Under the pieces are notes generated by a model. The model ran no database searches and was not told the origin of the DNA. It was given only the letters and a program-made list of their open reading frames with translations. Made by a program: the position numbers and the translations under genes. Of a stretch of DNA of 64,000 bases, positions 17,750 through 25,733 are shown one piece after another. Location of the stretch: contig NZ_JAUHJR010000007.1 of assembly GCF_030412915.1 (NCBI RefSeq), forward strand, positions 124,001 through 188,000, in the 5' to 3' direction. Position 1 is the first letter of the stretch; each line of letters opens with the position of its first letter. This DNA is from Nocardioides abyssi. GTDB lineage: Bacteria; Actinomycetota; Actinomycetes; Propionibacteriales; Nocardioidaceae.

Positions 17750-18833
17750 CCCGCGTCCGCGCCCGGGCCTGCACCCGGGCGCGCACCGCGTGGGCGCGGC
17801 GTACGCCGTCCCAGCCGGCCAGCAGCGCCCGGCCCCGCACGCCGTGCGCCGCGCGCACCCGCGTCAGCACCCGCCGACGCGAGGCGAACCCGCCCTTGTA
17901 GGCCTCCTCGCCGCGCAGCATGTCGACCTCGGTGCACCCGTCGGCGACCGCCTGCTCGACGACGCGGACCAGCAGCACCGTGCCCGCGCCGTCGTGCTCG
18001 CGCGCGGTCGAGCGGGCGAGCTGGTAGAGCGCCAGCCGGCCGGCGACGAGGAACGCCACCGACACCGCGGCGGTCCGGCCTGCCACCTCGAGCACGTCGA
18101 TGCGCGCCTCGCCGCAGCCGACGGCCTCGGCCAGCGCCGGACGCAGCCGGTCCATCTCGGCCAGCAGCGGGGCGCGGTCGGGCCGGTCGCGGTGCAGCGC
18201 CTCGAACGCGTCCAGGGCGCGGCCCACCGTGTCGGGTGTCGCGCTCCACTGCGCCACGCCGTCGCGCGCGAGCCGCTTCTCGGTGCGGCGGACGTTGCGG
18301 CGGAACGACGCCGACCGCGACTCCAGGAACGAGCCCGCCAGCGGTTCGTACGGCGCCACGTCCATCGGCACCGCCGCGACCCCGAGCGACCGCGCCGCGA
18401 GCGAGCGTTCGGGCGCGCCGGCCAGGTCGAGCACCCGGTCGCCGGGTCCGGCGAACCACCCGGCGAAGGCCGCCGCCACGGCGTCCTCGTGGCCCGGGAC
18501 CGCGACGAGGTCGACGTGGTCGGGGCAGGGCACCCCGTGGCCGGCCGGGCGGAGCACGTCGACGCCCAGCACGCGCCGGGCGGTCAGCGCGATGCCGCCG
18601 ACGGGTTCGTCGTCGACCAGCACCAGCAGGTGGACGGGTGTGCCGCGGGCGACGTGCCGCAGCCACCACGGCTGCGCGAAGGGCGAGGGGTGGGGCAGCT
18701 GCTGCGCGATCCGCAGCCAGGACTCCGTCCAGGTGTGGAACTCGTCACGAACACGCACCGTCGACCTGTTGGATCCGTCCACGGGGGTCACCGTAACGAC
18801 AGCCCGATCGGACGGGCCTGGTTTGCGGTTCAC
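17724..18833 (-). CDS. GNAT acyltransferase (BioF2/FemAB-like, CelD type)
   Basis: About 369 aa. The core reads as a GNAT_acetyltransf_6/BioF2-like domain: DEPVGGIALTARRVLGVDV in the first half, SASFRRNVRRTEKRLARDG in the middle, and the acyl-CoA-type segment LALYQLARSTAREHDGAG with VDMLRGEEAYKGGFA near residue 320. Proteins of this kind (CelD/BcsL family) often sit in exopolysaccharide loci, where they are thought to add acyl or aminoacyl groups. The ATG at 18833 is the farthest start; an internal GTG beginning VRVRDEFHTW, about 27 codons later, is also plausible. Its end overlaps the convergent cupin-like gene by 26 bp. Confidence 0.8.
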   Translation of the reverse strand: MNRKPGPSDRAVVTVTPVDGSNRSTVRVRDEFHTWTESWLRIAQQLPHPSPFAQPWWLRHVARGTPVHLLVLVDDEPVGGIALTARRVLGVDVLRPAGHGVPCPDHVDLVAVPGHEDAVAAAFAGWFAGPGDRVLDLAGAPERSLAARSLGVAAVPMDVAPYEPLAGSFLESRSASFRRNVRRTEKRLARDGVAQWSATPDTVGRALDAFEALHRDRPDRAPLLAEMDRLRPALAEAVGCGEARIDVLEVAGRTAAVSVAFLVAGRLALYQLARSTAREHDGAGTVLLVRVVEQAVADGCTEVDMLRGEEAYKGGFASRRRVLTRVRAAHGVRGRALLAGWDGVRRAHAVRARVQARARTRVSSARGGA

Positions 18834-18893
18834 GCATCCGGGGCAGACGTGGGGCTACATCTGTATACCGAGAGCACGTACTGGGGGACGTAC

Positions 18894-20018
18894 ATGGCTT
18901 CGCAGGGGGACGACGTAGCAATGCGAGACGGCCGGGCTGATGGCCCGAGCCCGTCGACCAGCACCACCGGAGAACAGGTAGAAGCGGCACGGGCGGCCTT
19001 CGCCGCGCGTCGTGAGGCGGAGAACGTGCTGGCCGACGCCAGCCGGATCCGCGCCTCAGCCGCCGCCGACGCAGACGCGTTGCTCGTCGACGCGCAGATC
19101 ATGGCCGACCGGCTCCAGGCGGAGTCGCTGGCGGAGTACGAGCGGCTGGTCCGTGAGGCCACCGAGCGATCCGACGGCATCCTGGCGCGTGCTCGGGCCG
19201 ACGCGGACCGCCTGCGGGCCGAGGCCTCCGCGCAGGCCGAGGCGTTGCGGGTGCGGGCCGAGAGCGAGCTGGACCAGGTCCGGGCGCAGGTCCGCGAGGA
19301 GCTCCGCGAGGAGCAGCTCGCGACGCTGGGCCACGCCCGCAACCGTTCCGACGGCCTGCTGCGCGACCTCGAGTCGGGCGTGCTGGGCCTCGGCACGACC
19401 TTCGAGCGGGCCAACGCCTCCGTCGCCGACGTGGTCGCGACCATCGACCGCCTCCGCTCGGTCACCGAGAGCGCGCTGCCGGCCACCGTGGGTGGTCCGG
19501 TGCGGTCCACGGAGCCGGAGCCGGCACCCGTGCCCGAGCCCGAGCTCGCGGCCGACCCGACGCCGGCGCTCGCGCAGGTGGCCGAGCCGGTCGTTCAGCC
19601 CGAGCCGGTTGCGCAGGAGCCGGTCGTCGAGCCCGTCGCCGAGCCGGCCGTCGAGCCGGCCGTCGAGCAGGTGGCCGAGCAGGTGGCCGAGCAGGTGTCC
19701 GAGCAGGTGTCCGAGCAGGTGTCCGCCCAGCCGGCCCAGCCGGCCGCTCAGGTGACCGAGGACAGGGACGACAGGGACGACCGGGGCGGCCCGACGCCGC
19801 CGGCGGGCGGCGCGATGATCGGCCGGGTCTCCACCGGGGACCTCGCCACGCCGACCCCGGCCAGCGACGAGAACGCCACGAGCTTCCTCGGCACCGACCC
19901 GCCGCGTCCGGTCACCGACTGGACGACGGGCCCGGAGCAGGGGAGCACCACGACGGTCGTCACGACCGGCGGGGGCGACTCCCGTCCGCTGGGCTGGCTC
20001 TTCCGAGCCACGTCCTAG
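18894..20018 (+). CDS. coiled-coil protein with Glu-Gln-Val repeats
   Basis: 374-aa protein I do not recognise as a named family. Residues about 25-190 are a long, charged, alanine-rich coiled coil (for example LVREATERSDGILARARADA), resembling DivIVA-like or ATP-synthase-b-like helices. A Pro/Glu/Val-rich segment follows, containing a 12-bp tandem repeat coding for EQVA/EQVS five times, and then a disordered Thr/Gly-rich tail ending RPLGWLFRATS. There is no signal peptide or membrane segment. The ATG at 18894 follows CTGGGGGACGTAC; a TATACC hexamer about 30 nt upstream could be its -10. It lies at the edge of the polysaccharide locus and might be a polar or scaffold factor for it (inference). 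Its stop shares CTAG with the opposing lipoprotein gene's stop. Confidence 0.72.
   Translation: MASQGDDVAMRDGRADGPSPSTSTTGEQVEAARAAFAARREAENVLADASRIRASAAADADALLVDAQIMADRLQAESLAEYERLVREATERSDGILARARADADRLRAEASAQAEALRVRAESELDQVRAQVREELREEQLATLGHARNRSDGLLRDLESGVLGLGTTFERANASVADVVATIDRLRSVTESALPATVGGPVRSTEPEPAPVPEPELAADPTPALAQVAEPVVQPEPVAQEPVVEPVAEPAVEPAVEQVAEQVAEQVSEQVSEQVSAQPAQPAAQVTEDRDDRDDRGGPTPPAGGAMIGRVSTGDLATPTPASDENATSFLGTDPPRPVTDWTTGPEQGSTTTVVTTGGGDSRPLGWLFRATS
19665..19724 (+). repeat. 12-bp tandem repeat, five units, coding
   Basis: GAGCAGGTGGCC occurs twice and GAGCAGGTGTCC three times, head to tail and in frame, giving EQVA-EQVA-EQVS-EQVS-EQVS in the coiled-coil protein. Near-identity of the units suggests recent slippage expansion. 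Confidence 0.95.
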
Positions 20019-20737
20019 TCGGTCGTGCACCCCTCGGCGATGCCGTCGGGGTGCACGGCCACCGACTCCACGACCGAGCCCGCGGGCACCCGGCGGAACA
20101 GCTGCATGAAGATCCGCCGGGTGTCCCCGGCCTCGAAGCAGGTCCAGGTGCCCGAGACCACGGCGACCAGGTCGCCGTCGGGGTCGTTCACCACTGCCTG
20201 CACGACCGCGCTCGGGAGCTCCTTCTCGACGGTCACGTCCGCGAGGACGACCGATCCGCGCGACCCCTCCACGATCCGCACCGGCTCGGCCTCCACGCGG
20301 GGCAGCGCCGTGGACGACCACGACACGTCGCGGTAGGTCACCTCGACGTCGGCCACCTCGGACCCGGGGCCGGCCGTGCCGACGTACAACCCGTAGGTCC
20401 CACCGGGACGAAGGGAGCGAACCGTGCAGCACCCGTCTTCGCGCGAGCGCGGCGTCGTCGTCGACGCCAGCGCCACCCCGCGCGAGTCGCGGAGCGTGAC
20501 GACCGCCTCGGCGCGGCGCAGCACGCGGTCGGTCGGGTTGCGCACCACCACCGAGACGAGGCCGTCGAGCTCGGCCCAGGTCACGGTCTCCAGCTGCGAC
20601 TCGGCGCTCGCCGCCGACGTCGCGGCGCTCGGGTCGACCTCGCTCCCGGCGAGCTGGTCGGAGATGGTCGAGCAGCCGCCGAGCACCGGCGCGAGCGCCA
20701 GCACCCCGACCGCGATGGCACGTCTGAGGTCCCCCAT
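20015..20737 (-). CDS. hypothetical lipoprotein
   Basis: About 240 aa. The N-terminus MGDLRRAIAVGVLALAPV is followed by a lipobox LGGC, so it should be lipid-anchored on the outside of the membrane. The mature part has a beta-rich FxLYD-like stretch (LVSVVVRNPTDRVLRRAEAV) and a pair of cysteines in DGCCTVRSLRPGG, with later cysteines in TWTCFEAGD and AEGCTTD. I do not recognise a specific family. The start at 20737 is preferred because TACCAT lies exactly 7 nt upstream on the minus strand; an ATG three codons earlier (20746) is also in frame. It diverges from the kinase-flippase gene, the two starts being only about 20 bp apart. Confidence 0.72.
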   Translation of the reverse strand: MGDLRRAIAVGVLALAPVLGGCSTISDQLAGSEVDPSAATSAASAESQLETVTWAELDGLVSVVVRNPTDRVLRRAEAVVTLRDSRGVALASTTTPRSREDGCCTVRSLRPGGTYGLYVGTAGPGSEVADVEVTYRDVSWSSTALPRVEAEPVRIVEGSRGSVVLADVTVEKELPSAVVQAVVNDPDGDLVAVVSGTWTCFEAGDTRRIFMQLFRRVPAGSVVESVAVHPDGIAEGCTTD

Positions 20738-20744
20738 GGCGCTC

Positions 20745-20750
20745 ATGGTA
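20745..20750 (-). promoter_or_regulatory. -10 element for the lipoprotein gene (leaderless)
   Basis: On the minus strand TACCAT is followed by 7 nt and then the ATG at 20737. It overlaps the alternative upstream ATG, which argues for the shorter protein. Confidence 0.45.
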
Positions 20751-20758
20751 AGCACGTC

Positions 20759-23554
20759 GTGACGCGGCCGGTGGCGGTCACCGAACCGCACTGGACGATC
20801 GGGGACCGGCTCGCGGCCTTCCGGGTGCTGCTGCCCGCCGATCCCGGGCCGGCCGTCGTGCTCGGTGTGGACGAGGTGCTGCTGCCCCACCTGCGGGCGG
20901 CGTTCCCGGGTGCGTGCACCGCCGCCGAGGCGGCCGCGAGCGGGGAGCGCGCCAGCCTGCTGGTGCTCTCCGGCCCGCCCGCGGAGGAGTACGCCGCCGG
21001 GCGGCTGCCGGTGGCGCTCGCGCCGTCGGCGACCGTCGCGGTGCTGGGCGAGGAGGGCGACCACGTCGTCTACCCCAGCGCCCAGGAGCCCGAGCTCCTG
21101 TGGCGCTCGGGCTGGCCGGTGGCGGCCGGGGACCCGGTCGCCTGGGTCCGTCGCCGCCTGGGGCTGCGGACCGCCCGCCGGCGGGGCGCCCCGTGGCTGC
21201 GGGTCGACGGGCCCGCCGTCGCGACCCTGGCCGACGAGGTCGTCGCCGAGGTGGGGGAGCGGCTCGGCGCGACCGCGCGCCTGGTCGGGGTGGTCACCGC
21301 CGGCCGGACGGTCCTGCGGGTGCGCACCGCGCAGGGCGACCTGGCCGTGCGCCTGGACCTGCTGCCCCACGAGCCGGACCTGGTCGACCGGGTGCGTGCC
21401 GAGGTGCCCGGCGCGGCGGCGTACCTGCCGCAGGCCCTCGCGAGCGGCACCACCCGCGGCTGCGCCTGGGTCGCGACCGCCTGGCTGCCCGAGGCCGGCG
21501 CGCTGCGCTGGCCCTGGCCGCGGCCGGAGTGGCAGTGGGCGGTGGCCGACGAGCTGGCCGACGCCCTCGCGGCGGCGCGCACCGGGACGACCGGCCCCGG
21601 CTGGGCGCGCGAGTGGTGCGAGCGCGCCGTCGTCGTGCCGGCGCCGGTGCGGGAGCGCTGGGCGGCCGCGCTCGCCGTGCTCGACGACGGCCTGCCGACC
21701 GGCTGGTGCCACGGCGACCTGTGGCCCGGCAACGTGCTGCTCGACCGCGACGCCGCGGTCGTCCTCGACTGGGACAACGCCACCCCGGACGCCCCGGCGG
21801 GCATCGACCGCCTGCTCGTGCCCGCGCTGCGCGACCTCACCGACCCCGGCCGCACCGTCGCCGAGCAGGTGATGGCGCTGGTCGACGACACCGACCGCCC
21901 GGGCTCGGTCGGCGACCTGGAGGTCGCGGGCCGTCGCTGGCGCGACTGGGACCGCGGGCACCGCCTCGCGCTGGCCCTCGCCGCCGTCGTGCTCTTCCTG
22001 CGCAACCGCTCGCCCCACGACCTGCCCGCCGACGCGCTCGCCGCGCACGTCGCCGCGGTCGACGAGGCGCTGGCCGCCCCGGCGGCCGTCACCACCGACC
22101 AGCCGACGGACGCGGCCGAGGCCGGCCGCACCGCCCGCGGCGCGCTGTGGCTGGCGACCAACGGCATCGTCGTCAAGACCGCCCAGACCGTCGTCCTGCT
22201 CACCCTCGCCGCGATGCTCGCGCCCTCCGCGCTGGGCCTGGTCGCGCTCGGCACGCTGGTCGCCAACGTCGCCGTGCAGGTCGCGAGCCTCGGCACGGCG
22301 AGCGCGCTGGTCTACTGGCGCGGCGACGTGCAGCGCGCCGCCCGCACCGCCGTCACGATCAGCGTCGGGCTCGCCGCCGTGCTGGCCGCGCTGCTGTGGG
22401 TGGCGGCCCCCTGGCTGGCCTCGACGCTCGGCGCGGCCGACGGGGGAGCGGCGGTCATCCGCGGGCTCACCGTGGTGCTGCCGTGCACCGCCGTGGCCGG
22501 CGTGACCAACGAGCTGCTCCGCCGCGAGCTGCGCTTCCTGCGACGGATCATCCCCGACACCGTCTCCTCGGTGGTCGGGGCCGTCGTCGCGATCGGCCTG
22601 GTCGTCGACGGCATGGGCGTGATGGCGCTCGTCGTCGGCCAGGTCACCCAGGCGGTGCTCACGCTGCTGCTGTCGTGGTGCGTGCACCCGCCGGTGCTGC
22701 CGGGCTGGAGCTCCGAGGACGCCCGCGGGCTGCTCTCCTACGGCGGTCCCTACGCCGGCACCCACCTGCTGGAGCTGGTGCAGCTCAACGTCGACTACCT
22801 CGTCGTCTCCGCCGTGCTCGGCACGGTCGCGCTGGGGCAGTACTCGCTGGCGTTCCGGCTCGCGTTCATGCCCTACCTGATGATCGTCGTGGTCATCACC
22901 GGGGCCGCGTTCCCCTACCTGTGCCGGCTGCGCGGCCGGGAGCTGGGCCGCTCCACGGGCGTGGTCACGACCGTGACGCTGACCCTCGTGCTGCCGCTGT
23001 GCCTGGGCGTGGCGCTGGTCGCCGACCACCTGGTGGTGCTGGGCGACAAGTGGTCCCCGGCGGTGCCGGCGGTGGCCTGGCTGGCGGCGTACGCCGCGGC
23101 GCTGAGCGTCGGCCAGCTGGTCGCGACGGCGTTCAACGCCGCGGGCCGGCCGGTGCTCGCGCTCGGGCTGCGTCTCGCGCACCTGCTCCTGCTGCTGGCC
23201 ACGCTCGCGGTCGTCGTCGACCGGGGCGTGACCGTCGTGGCCGCCGCCCAGGCCGTCGTGGCCGCGGCGGTGGCCCTGCTCGCCCTCGTCCTCGCCCGGA
23301 CCACCGTCTCGGGCCTCTCGCTGCGCGCGCTCGCGCTGGGCCTGCGCCCGGCCGCCCTCAGCGCGCTCGCGCTCGTCGCGGCGGTGCTCGCCGTGCGGGT
23401 GCTGCTCGACGACGTGCTGGGCCTCGACGGCCCGAGCCCCGTGACGCTCGCGGTGCTCGGCGCGGCCGGCCTCGCGGCGTACGTCGGCCCTCTCTGGCTG
23501 CTCGACCGAGACCACCTGCGCGAGGCCTTCGCGCTGCTGAGGAGACCCTCATGA
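20759..23554 (+). CDS. phosphotransferase-flippase fusion protein
   Basis: A single 931-aa protein. Residues 1 to about 140 are a soluble domain I cannot assign (LLVLSGPPAEEYAAGRLPVA). Residues about 150-440 are an APH-like small-molecule kinase, with catalytic loop WCHGDLWPGNVLLDRD near 316-331 and the metal site VVLDWDNATPD. The lysine expected in the N-lobe appears as arginine (LAVRLDLLP). From about residue 455 to the end come some 12-14 membrane helices of a polysaccharide/lipid flippase (Polysacc_synt/MATE-like Wzx), with YGGPYAGTHLLELVQLNVDY and GQYSLAFRLAFMPYL. It starts at GTG 20759 and overlaps the deacetylase gene by ATGA. A flippase bearing its own kinase could phosphorylate a lipid-linked sugar or couple export to it (inference). 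No frameshift or internal stop is seen. Confidence 0.85.
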   Translation: MTRPVAVTEPHWTIGDRLAAFRVLLPADPGPAVVLGVDEVLLPHLRAAFPGACTAAEAAASGERASLLVLSGPPAEEYAAGRLPVALAPSATVAVLGEEGDHVVYPSAQEPELLWRSGWPVAAGDPVAWVRRRLGLRTARRRGAPWLRVDGPAVATLADEVVAEVGERLGATARLVGVVTAGRTVLRVRTAQGDLAVRLDLLPHEPDLVDRVRAEVPGAAAYLPQALASGTTRGCAWVATAWLPEAGALRWPWPRPEWQWAVADELADALAAARTGTTGPGWAREWCERAVVVPAPVRERWAAALAVLDDGLPTGWCHGDLWPGNVLLDRDAAVVLDWDNATPDAPAGIDRLLVPALRDLTDPGRTVAEQVMALVDDTDRPGSVGDLEVAGRRWRDWDRGHRLALALAAVVLFLRNRSPHDLPADALAAHVAAVDEALAAPAAVTTDQPTDAAEAGRTARGALWLATNGIVVKTAQTVVLLTLAAMLAPSALGLVALGTLVANVAVQVASLGTASALVYWRGDVQRAARTAVTISVGLAAVLAALLWVAAPWLASTLGAADGGAAVIRGLTVVLPCTAVAGVTNELLRRELRFLRRIIPDTVSSVVGAVVAIGLVVDGMGVMALVVGQVTQAVLTLLLSWCVHPPVLPGWSSEDARGLLSYGGPYAGTHLLELVQLNVDYLVVSAVLGTVALGQYSLAFRLAFMPYLMIVVVITGAAFPYLCRLRGRELGRSTGVVTTVTLTLVLPLCLGVALVADHLVVLGDKWSPAVPAVAWLAAYAAALSVGQLVATAFNAAGRPVLALGLRLAHLLLLLATLAVVVDRGVTVVAAAQAVVAAAVALLALVLARTTVSGLSLRALALGLRPAALSALALVAAVLAVRVLLDDVLGLDGPSPVTLAVLGAAGLAAYVGPLWLLDRDHLREAFALLRRPS

Positions 23555-24378
23555 AGACCGGGACCCGCGCCGTCGCGACCGTCGTCCGACCCGTCGTCGT
23601 CGCCCGCCGCACGCTCGCCACCACCCACGGGCTGACCCTGGTGGGCTGGCACCGCGTGGACGGGCGCACCTCCGACGGCCTCTCGACCGGGGTGGACGAC
23701 TTCCGCCGCCACCTCGACGCCCTCGAGGGGTGGGGCGCCCAGGTGCTACCGCTGACCGAGGCGGTCGAGCGGCTGCGCGCCGGGACCCTGCCGGAGCGGG
23801 CGGTGGCGCTGACGTTCGACGACGGCTACGCCAGCGTCGTCGACACCGCCTGGCCGATCCTGCGCGAGCGAGGGCTGCCGATGACGTTGTTCGTGGTCAG
23901 CGGGATCCTCGAGGGCCACCGCTTCGCGTGGGACGCCCACGAGGCCGACCCGTGCCGGGTCGGCCGGCTGCGCCCGGCGACGGCCGACGAGCTGCTCGCC
24001 GCCGCGCAGGAGGGCCTCGACATCGGCTCGCACACCGTGAGCCACCCGTGGCTGCCCGAGCTCGACGACGCGACCCTGCGCCACGAGATGGTCGACTCGC
24101 GCGCGGCGCTGGAGGAGCTGCTGGGCCGCGAGGTGCGGTCGGTCGCCTACCCGACCGGCGGCTGGGACCCGCGGGTCCGAGCGGCCGCGCTCGCCGCGGG
24201 CTACACGGTCGGGATCACCGTCGACCGCGGGCTGAACACCGACCGGGTGCACCCGCTCTCGCTGCGGCGGGCGTTCGTGCCCGCCGACCCCGTCGACCTG
24301 CGCCACATCCTCGACGGCGCCTACACGTTCCTGCGGCCCCTGGACCGCTGGCGCAGCCGCGGGGGTCCGCCGTGGTGA
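23551..24378 (+). CDS. polysaccharide deacetylase family protein
   Basis: 275-aa NodB-homology (CE4) esterase that removes N- or O-acetyl groups from a polysaccharide. The metal-binding aspartate motif TFDDGY is at about residues 88-93 and the zinc histidines are in SHTVSH near 160. The later motifs VAYPTGGWDP and the C-terminal RAFVPADP stretch are present. There is no clear signal peptide, although the N-terminus is basic and mildly hydrophobic, so it may act in the cytoplasm or be loosely membrane-associated. It overlaps the preceding fusion gene (ATGA) and the following polymerase gene (GTGA), so translation is probably coupled along the operon. Confidence 0.9.
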   Translation: MKTGTRAVATVVRPVVVARRTLATTHGLTLVGWHRVDGRTSDGLSTGVDDFRRHLDALEGWGAQVLPLTEAVERLRAGTLPERAVALTFDDGYASVVDTAWPILRERGLPMTLFVVSGILEGHRFAWDAHEADPCRVGRLRPATADELLAAAQEGLDIGSHTVSHPWLPELDDATLRHEMVDSRAALEELLGREVRSVAYPTGGWDPRVRAAALAAGYTVGITVDRGLNTDRVHPLSLRRAFVPADPVDLRHILDGAYTFLRPLDRWRSRGGPPW

Positions 24379-25733
24379 CCTCCGACCTGACCCTGGCGCT
24401 CGGCCTGCGCCGCGAGGCGCCGGCGACCCGGCCGCGCGCGGTCGCGACGCTGCTGGTGCCGCTGCTCGTCGCTGCCCTCGGCGGGCTGGCGGTCGGCTAC
24501 GCACCGGCCCTCGCCGTCGTCGGCGGCCTCGTGCTCGTCGCGGGCACCGCGCTGCTGCTGCGCCTGGAGTGGGCGGTGCTGGCGGTGGTCGCGAGCGCGG
24601 TCTTCGAGGACTACATCGCGCTCGTCGAGCCGCGCGCGACCAAGCTGCTCGCCGTCGTGCTCGTCGCCTCCTGGCTGGTGCGTCGCAGCCGCGGCCCGCT
24701 GCGGGGGCCGCACCACCTGCTCTCCGGCGCGCGCAGCCACGGACGCACCGCGGTCCTCGGCGCCACGGTCGCGCTGGTCGTCGTGCTGCTCGCCTCCACC
24801 GCCCTGCACGCCAACGGCGGGCCCGGCGCGGCCGTGCTCGCCCGTTGGGGCGGCTTCATCGTGGTGCTGCTCGTGCTCGTCGACGCGATGCGCGGCCCGC
24901 TCACCCCGCGCGCGGTCGCCAGCACCTACGTCCTGGCCTGCGCCGCCGCCTCGGTGTGCGGCCTGGTCACCTACCTGCTCGGCGCCGACCGCCGCGTCGG
25001 CGGGCCGATCGGCGACCCCAACGACATGGCGTTCTTCCTGCTCGCCGCGGTCCCGCTCGGCGTCGCGCTGCGCGCCGGCGCCCGCCGGCCCTGGATCCAC
25101 GACGTCGCGGTCGTCCTCACCCTCGCCGCCCTGCTCGGCACGCTCTCGCGCGGGGCGCTGCTCGGCCTCGCCGCCGCGGTCGTCGTCGGCCTCCTCATCC
25201 GGCTGGTGACCTGGAAGGCCGTGGTGGGGCTGGTGGTCGTCGGCGCCACCACGGTCGCCGTCGCGGTCTCGGTCTTCCCCTCGCTGGTCGAGACGAGCAT
25301 CGAGCAGAAGGGCAACATCGCCGACCGCAACGTCTCCGAGCGCCTCGACCTGTGGGAGTCCGCGGGCCGGATGACGCTGGACGCGCCGGTGCTCGGCCAC
25401 GGCCCCGGCGCCTTCTCGATCGAGCACCGCGACTACCTCGACCGCCTGCCCGACGCGGTCGACCACGACCTCGACGTCGCGCACAACACCTACCTCGAGA
25501 CCTCCGCCGAGCTCGGCCTCCTCGGCCTCGCCGCCTGGTTCGCGCTGCTCGGCGCCGGCTACCTCGCCGCCCGGTCGGGGTGGGTCGCCCGCCGCGACCG
25601 GCTCGCGGGCGCCGTCGGCGTCGCGCTGGTCGGCACCGCCGTGGCCGCGGTCTTCGTCACCGAGCAGTACTTCCTGCCCCTGTGGCTGCTGTGCGCCCTC
25701 GGCGCCGGCCTGGCCCGGGAGCGGCTGCCGTGA
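24375..25733 (+). CDS. O-antigen ligase / polysaccharide polymerase-like membrane protein
   Basis: 452-aa polytopic membrane protein of the Wzy_C/WaaL superfamily, expected to polymerise or ligate lipid-linked repeat units on the outer face of the membrane. It has about ten to twelve hydrophobic helices. Characteristic loops are GDPNDMAFFLLA, LGTLSRGALLGLAA and, in the large external loop, LGHGPGAFSIEH with the following AHNTYLETSAELGLLGL, the typical H-N-x-x-L-E motif. GTG at 24375 overlaps the deacetylase stop (GTGA); GTG at 24372 is an equal alternative. It ends in a GTGA overlap with the next glycosyltransferase. Confidence 0.9.
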   Translation: MTSDLTLALGLRREAPATRPRAVATLLVPLLVAALGGLAVGYAPALAVVGGLVLVAGTALLLRLEWAVLAVVASAVFEDYIALVEPRATKLLAVVLVASWLVRRSRGPLRGPHHLLSGARSHGRTAVLGATVALVVVLLASTALHANGGPGAAVLARWGGFIVVLLVLVDAMRGPLTPRAVASTYVLACAAASVCGLVTYLLGADRRVGGPIGDPNDMAFFLLAAVPLGVALRAGARRPWIHDVAVVLTLAALLGTLSRGALLGLAAAVVVGLLIRLVTWKAVVGLVVVGATTVAVAVSVFPSLVETSIEQKGNIADRNVSERLDLWESAGRMTLDAPVLGHGPGAFSIEHRDYLDRLPDAVDHDLDVAHNTYLETSAELGLLGLAAWFALLGAGYLAARSGWVARRDRLAGAVGVALVGTAVAAVFVTEQYFLPLWLLCALGAGLARERLP

